Positions 56,155-64,000 of a DNA stretch of 64,000 bases are shown piece after piece; the stretch's first letter is position 1; each line of letters begins with the position of its first letter. The stretch comes from Cryoendolithus antarcticus. Lineage: Eukaryota; Ascomycota; Dothideomycetes; Cladosporiales; Cladosporiaceae. Location: the NCBI GenBank assembly GCA_002077065.1, contig NAJO01000010.1, positions 930,001 through 994,000 on the forward strand. The letters run 5' to 3'. Below the pieces are notes generated by a model that searched no databases, was not told the origin of the DNA, and worked only from the letters and a program-made list of their open reading frames with translations. The position numbers and the translations under genes are program-made.

Positions 56155-56652
56155 GCATGGCTAGTCCTCTACTCGAGAAAGAACTCGGTCCGTATCCAGA
56201 AGCTTCTAAACGATAGCAGTACTCTGAATAAGTACCTACATGCACTTGGGTAGGGTATAGTCAAGCCTTCGACGTGAAGACGAGGAAAGCGCGCCCCACA
56301 CGCGCCACATGTGGCACTCTCGTGTGTTTTGTCCATGTGGATTTTGATGTGACCTTGACCTCGCACTTACGACATCTACACCCTCTCCGTCCGCGTCAGA
56401 ACACTGCAACGGAGAGATAATATAACAATCAGAATTTCACGTTAAAGACCAAACGACTCCCTTGGAAGCATTCCAGGATCGATTCAGGTTACCTACCTAG
56501 CGAAGATAACCATTGCGATTCCCAGGGCTGATCGATCCGGCTTATCACCAAGTGAAGGTCGTCACAGTGTTGTGGCAACGTCAACGTCGATGAGGACTTC
56601 CAGCCGTTGATGATCACGGCTGCAGTCAAGTAAAGCGGGCTGAAAGAGCGCC
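56155..56652. other. Divergent promoter region (rev7 / kap114)
   Basis: About 0.5 kb with no gene; it should contain both promoters. Confidence 0.5.
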
Positions 56653-59600
56653 ATGGAACAGCAAATTGTTCGCCTGCTCAGTGAGACACAGTCCTCGCAG
56701 GACAGTCTCAGGAAAAATGCAGAAAGGCAGCTCAAGCAGCAGTATGGCAATGCCGACTTCCCTCTGGCTCTTGTAGCCATCGGGCATCATGGTGATGTAC
56801 CATTGGAGATTCGACAAAGCGCGTTACTTTACCTGAAGACATTCGTACTGGCATGCTGGTCGCCACAATTCGAGGATTTCGCTGGGCAACTCTACGGGGA
56901 TGAGGCGAAGAAAGCCCAAGTCCGACAGTCATTGCTCGATCTGGCGTTGAGTGGCCGCGATGAGCGCAAGATTAAGAGTGCTGCCGGGCTGGTGGTGAGC
57001 AAGATCGCCACGGCAGACTTCCCAGATCAGTGGCCGGAGCTCCTGCCGACTGTACTCAATGTAGTGGCTTCAGGAGCTGACGCGCAACTTCACGGTGCAC
57101 TCAAAGTCCTCAATGAGCTTGTCGATGACTGCTTCAACGAGGAGCAGTTCTTCAAAGTCGCGCAGGATCTGGTAAAGGCTGTGTATGAAGTCGCGATCGA
57201 TGAGCGAAAGCGACCGAATCTGCGAGCTCTGGCGGTGTCGGTCTTTCGATCCACGTTCGATACACTGGAGATGGTGATGGAGGATCACAAGGCGGAAGTC
57301 AAAGGATTCGCTGAGCAAGCGCTGAAAGGATGGATCCCGTTCTTCGTCACGGTCTTGAAGTCAACATTACCACCTGCGCCTGCACGTGAAGTTCAGGACG
57401 GTGACAGTGGCGCTGCTGAGGTGCACAGAGGATCTGTGGCACTGAAGCTACAGGTCGTCAAGGTGTTGATGCGCATTCGATCACTGTTTCCATCGATGCT
57501 GGCACCTCAAAGCCCTGACCTGTTCTCTGCGACGTGGTCTGAGCTCTCCAGCCTCCGTCAAGAATACCACCTGATGTACATCGAAGATGACTGGCAAGGC
57601 CGCCTGGAGGATGCGGACGGCCTGCCATACACTCTGGACTTCTTGGTGCTTGAAGAGCTAGACTTCATGCAAGCGTGCCTAAGAGCACCACCTGTGCGGA
57701 AGGAGCTGGAGCAGCAAATACAGAAGGCAAATCCTGGCGACTCGACTTGGATCACTGAGGTCCTGGCAATCGCTGTAGCATACTCCCAGATCACAGTCGA
57801 AGAAGAAGGCTTGTGGGAAATTGACGTGAACATCTTCCTGTCCGAGGAAGCCAATGTGACTGCAAATTACACGCCACGAACGGCTTGCGGTGACTTGGTC
57901 ATCAAGCTAGGCGAATGGCTAAGCGGTTTGACAACAGAAAGCCTACTCCTCTACACAAGGACACTTTACGAAAGTAATGCTTCCTGGAAAGCGAAGGAAG
58001 CCGCGCTGTATCTGCTCAACCAGCTGCTCGGAGACTTTCAAGACGTCGACAAGCAGATGGATTCACAGACCTCAAACGGGTACATCGACTTTATGCGATA
58101 CGCTACAAGAGAGCAGGAGGCCTTCTTGAGAGCACGCGGCTTCTTGGTTGCTGGCAGCTTGGCAAGAACATCAGGCGACACGATCTTCCCTATTGCCACT
58201 ACCCTCATGCAGGAATCGCTGAATGCCATCACCAACGACGGCTCGGAAGTGGTGAAGGTCGCGTGTATTCGCTCTTTACAATATTATCTCGCGGCCCTGC
58301 CGCCCGCAAGCACGCATCCGCTGCAGTCATCGATCATTGCCGCTTTGGGCAGCTTTCTGAACACACAGGAGATCTCGGACCTAACTGATAGTGATGATCT
58401 ACTTATCACTGTGATCGAGACGTTGAGAGATGCAATTTTGCTGGACACACGGACTTGTCTGACCGGCGGTGGCGTCGATCTGCTTTTCACAGTAGCTAGC
58501 CAAGGTGCAACCAATTTCCAGATTGCGCTGCTCGTAACAGAGACATTTGAGGAGATCGCAAGCACAATCTCAGCCACTGGCCCGGCCGAGTACGAGCAGC
58601 TAGCGAGCAAGGTCCTGCCGTCGCTGATGGGTGCATTCGACGTCGCCGGCTTGACAGAGGAGAACGCTCTTGCAAACCTGGCAGCCGAATTGTTGTCAGT
58701 GCTTGCAGCAGAAGGCTCAACGCCAATGCCGCCGAAATTTGTGGCTACATGTATGCCGCGGCTCAACCGGTTATTACTAGGTTCACAGGACGAGGAGCTA
58801 TTGAAAGCTGCGACTTCTGCAGTTAAGCATATGCTGCATCATGATCCCGAGCAGGTCTTTTCGTGGCGTGACGAAGCAGGCAAGGGCGGGTTGGAGGTCG
58901 TGCTGATCATTGTCGACCGTCTGCTGAACCCAGCAGTTGAGGACAATGGTGCGTCTGAAGTCGGAGGTCTGGCCGCTGAGCTCGTTGAGAAGGCTGGCTC
59001 AGAGAAGCTCGGCCCGTACTTGATGCAACTATTGCGAGCAGTGGCTGCAAGATTGGGAACTGCCACGCAAGCGCAGTTCATACAGAGTCTAATACTGGTC
59101 TTTGCGCGGCTGTCTTTGATCTCAGCCCATGAAGTCGTCTCGTTTCTCGCCGACCAGCAGCTTGGTGACCAGAGCGGTCTACAGGTCGTGATGAGCAAGT
59201 GGCTGGAGAACTCGGTCAACTTCGCCGGGTATGACGAGATCAGACAGAAGTATGTTCCACTCGCACTACAGGTATATTCATCATCTACTGACCACACTAC
59301 AGCGTCACAGCACTATCAAACCTCTACGCGCTCCGCGACCCACGCATACAAGCCATAGCTGTCAAGGGAGATCTCGTCGTGCCACCTACAACCCGCATCA
59401 TGACACGCTCGCGCGCCAAAGCGAACCCAGACACATACATGACCATCTCAGCTCAGCTCAAGATTCTCAAAGTGCTCGTTGACGAGCTACTGACAGCTTC
59501 CGGCAATCGTGCACTTGACGCCGACACTGCGGATGCACTGGACGAGGATGGCAGCGAGGACGAGGAGTGGGAAGACGACGGCGATGGCTTCCTGGATTTA

Positions 59601-59798
59601 GGAGCCGGGATGACTAAGGCGCAGCTTATGGCGCTCGGTGATGATGATGATCAGACGGCTGCTAGGGGGAGGGATGACGAGACGCAAGATTATCTGTTGG
59701 GGTGGTTCAGGGAGACTGCGGGCAAGGCTGGATTTGCAGAGGACTTCGCGCAGTTATCCTCTGAGGAGCAGGAGAAGTTGAGGGGCTTGAGTGGGTGA
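56653..59798 (+). CDS. kap114: Importin beta family, Kap114/importin-9
   Basis: Exons 56653-59249 and 59303-59798 encode 1030 aa, a usual size for Kap114. The N-terminal IBN domain (about 23-100) has LRKNAERQLKQ, then HEAT repeats throughout. The acidic insertion DEDGSEDEEWEDDGDGFLD near residue 930 is typical of importin-9, which uses it for histone and TBP import. The intron donor is GTATGT at 59250, not the GTATAT at 59272: only the former gives GYDEIRQNVTALSNLYALRD, the family C-terminal sequence. Kap114 carries TBP and histones H2A-H2B into the nucleus. Confidence 0.93.
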
Positions 59799-60272
59799 TG
59801 ATGGAATCCTCCATGTGAAGTGATAGCGACACAAAGGAACGGCTGCCTCAGGCACTCCATCCTCTGTCGCTTCGAGAAGACAATTGCCCCGTCTATCCCC
59901 GCCGCTAGCGCGATAGGGTTCAGCGTGACAAGTTGTCGTCACTATGCAGGTCCGGCTATTATGTGCATTTGGAGGGATCTCTCGCGTGGCTGATCCCACC
60001 GCAGGCGGAGTGCAGTAGCTAGGATAGGCGGCGCGGAAGAGCTCTGGTCACCTCAGGCAGGCGGAGTTCCATCTTGTCTCGTGACTACCTCAGCGCATGT
60101 AGTCAGCATCTATTGCAGCGTTCGGCTTCGTTGTACTCGAGATACCCCAGCCTTCTTACCAGCGGCATTGGTTTAGGCGTTCCAGATCTTGTCTTGTTGC
60201 TTACCTTGTAGACACCTTGGCTGTATGATAGCTACATTACTACAATAATCCCGCCTTACCTACGTCGCACAG
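59799..60272. other. Intergenic region between kap114 and bun107
   Basis: 3' flank of kap114 and promoter of the WD40 gene. No gene. Confidence 0.5.
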
Positions 60273-63200
60273 ATGGCTCGTAAGGCGAGACAGCGCATAA
60301 GCTATGGCATGTCCCAGAAGCTTGACCACAGACAACGGTCGCTAACCCGAGACAGTATTACCACTTGCCAATCAAACGGGCGGGCACAGGCTCGGCGTCA
60401 ATGGCCTGGCAGTGGACAGCGCCAGCTCCATCCTGTACATACCCTCCTACCCAGCTCAATCGCGGAGTCTACTGACACCCAGGCAGCTATACCGGCGGGC
60501 GCGACGGCGTGATATGCGCCTGGGACCTGCACCTCGATCTCAAGAACTCCGCCGAACCACCGTCGGACTACAAACCCGAAGCCACCACACATCGCTCTCA
60601 AGTCCAGGCACACACGCACTGGATCAACGACATCGCCCTTGCGCAGTCGAACCAGGCGCTTGTCTCCGCGTCCTCGGACATAACAGTCAAGGTCTGGAGA
60701 CCAGCCTCCAACGATGGCCTGCCCCCGCAATCGATAGGTCTGCATAGCGATTATGTCAAGACACTCGCGGTACCCTCATCAACGAGCGACTGGGTAGCCA
60801 GTGGAGGACTAGACAGGAAGATCTGTCTTTGGGACCTGGGAGGTGCAGGCCAGAAGCTCTGCATCAACGTGGGCGATGACGAGGCCGGGTCTTTGTCGAG
60901 CAAGGAGAAGGGGAGTGTGTATGCGCTGGCGGCTACGAACAACGTGCTCTGTAGTGGAGGGCCGGAAAGTACTGTCAGAGTGTGGGACTCACGCACGGGC
61001 AAGCGCATCACGAAGCTTGTGGGACACACGGACAACATACGGGATGTACTTGTCAGTCAAGACGGCAGCACGATCTTGACCGCGAGCAGTGATCGCACAG
61101 TCAAGGTGTGGAGTACGATTGCTGGGCGGTGCATGTACACGCTTACGATGCATGATGTGAGTGTCTGGAGCTTGTTCTCTGAGGATCCGGACCTGTCTGT
61201 GTTCTACTCGAGCGACAAGAATGGATTGATCGCGAAGACGGATACCCGAGGGGCGATTGAGCTGGATGAGGGACTCTCTGTCGCGGTCTGCCAAGAGCAT
61301 GAGGGTGTGCACAAGGTGAAGGCAGCGGGCGCATATCTGTGGACTGCAACGAGCCGACCAAGTATCAGTCGATGGCGTGATGTGGACACTGAGAATGCCG
61401 AGATCGATGTGCCGGAGAACTACTCGTACAGCGCACATCGATCAAGTGCAACGCCAACGATCACTAGATATCCCAGTCCACCCGCAAGGACAGCGAGCGG
61501 ATCGAAAGTCAATGGCGCGAAGAAAAAGATACCGCTGAAGCACATGCTGCGATTGAGTAACACGGTGGACTTCCCAATGCCGATAACGACGGAGACCGAG
61601 GACACAGACGCGACGCCTGGCGCACGAAGAGGGACGCTGGAACGCACTAGCATGGATGCGGTGGTTCCTCAGCCCATGCGGGCGCAGCCAGACTACTCAG
61701 TCGAAGGACAGAATGGGCTTATAAAGCACGTTATGCTGAACGACAGGAAGCGAGTATTGACACTGGACACGGCTAGCGAGGTCGTGATGTGGGATCTGCT
61801 CAAATGCGTGCCAATCAAGTCATTCGGCAAGCGACATCTCGAAGACGTTAAGGACGAGGTCAATACTACGACAACAACGAGTGTGGCCAATTGGTGCACG
61901 GTTGATACTCGAACCGGTAGTGTGGCAATCGTGCTCGAGGAGAACAACTGTTTCGATGCTGAGATGTATGCGGATGAGCTGGACCTGGACGAAGACATTG
62001 AGTTTCGCGAAGATCAGAGAATCAACCTTGGCAAGTGGGTGTTGCGTTACTTGTTCTCGAATCTGATCACCGAGGAGATACGACGAGATCAGGCTTTCCG
62101 AAAGCAGCTTCTTACGGGAGATCTAGCACAACAGGGTCTACAGCGAGAGGGTGCGCCGTCTAGCATCCAGATGCCACAGGCGCAGTCGAATGGCTGGCAC
62201 CCTGATGCTACTGGACCGCAGTCGTCGTCTACTGTAAAGCCCACAAACGGACATGCACATACGCCTGGAGTCGGTGGCATTGGAGCTGCGACACCGGGAG
62301 GACTTGGTCTGATGCAAACGAACAGTACAGCTAGTGCGACGACAGGCTCCACTGCTGATGGTGAGCCGGCCGCGTCCTCCCAGAACCAATCTCGAACATC
62401 ATCAGATGGGTATTTCTCCCGAGCTCAGCCACCGAGCAGCACGTCAGAAATCACCGCACAACCTTCTCTAGTCAAGCCGCCTGCCACGCCTGCAGCAGAA
62501 GACGAAGCCGCGGCTGACGGCGCAGCAACACCGACGAAAGACACGCCCAGCAAAGAAGGACTGTTCGGCAAGAAGTTCCGCATGAACATGTCCTTCGCAG
62601 CGGGTATGAAGAAGATGAACATGCCCTCCCTCGGCACAAACCGCACGAGCACAACAGACAAACCTGCCGCAGTAGCCACAGAAGCCGCGAAAGAAGACAC
62701 CGAAACTGACTCTCACTCCTCCACCTCGCACCGCACAACCGACGAGAACCTCCTCGGCACCGTCCAGCGCATACGATGGGCGTACGAAGACTCCCTCCAA
62801 TCGCAAGTGAACTCCAACGCTGCTTCGGAGAACGGCCTCCCAGTAGCAAGACGCAGCATCGACATCCCCTCCCTCATCACGCCCAGCCTCCCAGCCGAAA
62901 CGCCAGTCCTAAAACCGCCCCTCAACACGACTATCCTCATCCAAGAAGATCGCCCTGAGGCAGGCGGCGTAGCAGACCTCTTCGAAGGCTCCGTCGGCTC
63001 GCTTTCCTCTAGCATCGACCTAATCGAACGCGTAGCGCCAATGTGGCTCGGCGAGGTACTGCTGCGAAACACCGTTCCGGCGAAAGATATCGTGAAGATC
63101 TCCTTCGTCCTTGAACCTAAGGAAGCCAAGGATGGCGGCGCGAAGATGCTACCCAGTATCGCTGCGGATGGCAATAATCGCCTGAATGCTAATAGGATGT

Positions 63201-63536
63201 TGCGGGCGAAGAAGATCCTGGCGTATGTGGCTGAAAGGATTGAGCCGGGGAAGCAGGTTGGTGAGGGCGAAGCGGCGGAGGGCGAGCTGCGGCCGGAGGA
63301 GTATTTGGAGCTGTGGTGTAATGGGCAGGTTAGTCTTGTGACGCTGCTGTGCCTTCGCTATGACAAAAAAGCTGACATTGACGTTGCAGATAATCCCGCC
63401 GAACATGACGCTCGCCACCATCCGGTCCTCCATCTGGCGCGGCGGAGGCGATGTCCTGCTGCACTACCGCTCAAACGGCAAGAGAGAGATCTTGCACGTT
63501 GCTCCCCCGGCGCCTGCGGCTCCGGCTCCGGCATAG
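60273..63536 (+). CDS. bun107: WDR48/Bun107-like WD40 deubiquitinase activator
   Basis: Exons 60273-60306, 60356-60434, 60487-63328 and 63390-63536 encode 1033 aa with every phase consistent. The start is [32 protein letters not shown], fixed by a first intron that uses a GC donor (GCATGT...GACAG) and a second with GTACAT...GGCAG. Seven to eight WD40 repeats follow ([28 protein letters not shown] and so on to about residue 300). A low-complexity middle and a C-terminal DUF3337-type ubiquitin-like region end with [27 protein letters not shown]. Such proteins bind and activate deubiquitinases of the USP1/USP12/USP46 group (S. pombe Ubp9). Confidence 0.93.
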
Positions 63537-63664
63537 TATGCCGCTGCTCGTAGTCTCGCGGCGAGGTCGAGTGCAGCGAAATTGGATGCGGAGATAGCAT
63601 TGGCAGAATAATTGATAGGCTCAGGCATGGAAGATACCCAGCTTAGTTACAACTGTAATGCGCT

Positions 63665-64000
63665 TCATATGTAGCGGAACATGTTACTCTTCACGCTTCG
63701 CTTCATGGATACTGGCACGCCGTCTTCGTACTCGACGCCTGATTCGCCGCCGTCGCCTGAGAGGCCTGACATTTTGAGGCGGAGCTCTTCGTCGAGTTGG
63801 AGTTGGGTCTTCTTCTTGGGTGCGGGTTGATCAGTGTTTGGGGACTTTGCTGTCGTGGCAGTTGACTGCGTGCGAATCTCTGCAGATTCTGCTGTGTCGA
63901 TCACTGGGTCTACCGCAGACGTTCCGGCCGATGTGGATGCGTGGGCTCTCGATATGAGTGGCGAGAATTTAGAGATCGCCCGAAAGCCTGATCTCGTGAT
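63665..64000 (-). CDS. C-terminal part of a probable small mitochondrial protein (edge-truncated)
   Basis: The frame is open from the right edge to a stop at 63665, giving 111 residues; the start lies outside the window. The visible N-terminal part (SGFRAISKFSPLISRAHAST) has Arg, Ser, Ala and hydrophobic residues and no acids, as in a mitochondrial presequence. It is followed by an acidic/Ser/Thr linker and a conserved-looking end: KKKTQLQLDEELRLKMSGLSGDGG, EYEDGVPVSMKRSVKSNMFRYI. I do not recognise the family with certainty, and its function is unknown. The ending is 129 bases from the bun107 stop, in convergent orientation. Confidence 0.6.
   Translation of the reverse strand: MTRSGFRAISKFSPLISRAHASTSAGTSAVDPVIDTAESAEIRTQSTATTAKSPNTDQPAPKKKTQLQLDEELRLKMSGLSGDGGESGVEYEDGVPVSMKRSVKSNMFRYI

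Noticed and set aside
59231..59482. Alternative frame extending kap114 with an Arg/His/Ser-rich tail
   Set aside because: It arises only if the second donor (59272) is used; the first donor restores the conserved family sequence.

Overview
This is a nuclear DNA window from a filamentous ascomycete (Pezizomycotina). The evidence is: short GT-AG introns of about 45-75 bases interrupting otherwise long exons; dense genes on both strands; and fungal-specific products (Svf1, Rds1-like protein, Cdc11/Nud1 scaffold, an MFS permease of the Dal5 type, a secreted chitin-binding protein). Several proteins I do not recognise look like those of Dothideomycetes (Capnodiales/Mycosphaerellales). That placement is inference, because there is no rRNA or ITS to test it. 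I see no operons, CRISPR arrays, convincing tRNA genes or intact transposons.

Layout. 1-6.2 kb: the 3' end of an unknown gene, a three-exon small gene (830-1275), a secreted Rds1-type ferritin-like protein, a short-chain dehydrogenase (SDR) and a small basic protein. 7.3-18.8 kb: protein kinase C, a LYC1-like GNAT acetyltransferase, a large RNF216-like RBR ubiquitin ligase and Svf1. 18.8-25 kb: a serine-rich orphan behind a striking cluster of CTTTGT/ACAAAG elements, an orphan with an RX4H (HEPN-like) motif and an MFS permease. 25.6-32.6 kb: a 4E-T-like eIF4E-binding candidate, a long disordered protein starting only 83 bases further on, and a multi-span membrane protein. 33.4-42.4 kb: UBA2 (SUMO E1), a secreted chitin-binding plus lysozyme-like protein, a queuosine-salvage protein and Prp43 helicase. 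42.7-50.5 kb: the Cdc11/Nud1 scaffold, divergent from an AT-hook orphan, then a conserved fungal protein with a disordered front half. 50.5-53.0 kb: the largest gene-free stretch. 53.0-64 kb: a second SDR, Syn8 SNARE, Rev7, importin Kap114, the WD40 protein WDR48/Bun107, and the 3' part of a probable small mitochondrial protein cut by the window end.

Most genes are housekeeping and unrelated in pathway, as is normal for a fungal chromosome. A loose theme is ubiquitin/SUMO and genome maintenance: an RBR ligase with a SUMO-interaction-like stretch, UBA2, Rev7 and WDR48. Gene order alone does not show that they work together.

Many models needed splicing. I worked out exon joins by reading frame and family conservation; coordinates run from the first to the last coding base, and introns are described in the text. 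The observations most worth a second look are the element cluster at 19212-19451, the small gene at 830-1275, the acidic insert in the queuosine-salvage protein, the loop insert in UBA2, the GC-AG intron at 60307, the chitin-binding plus lysozyme-like architecture and the 83-base gap at 28128-28210.
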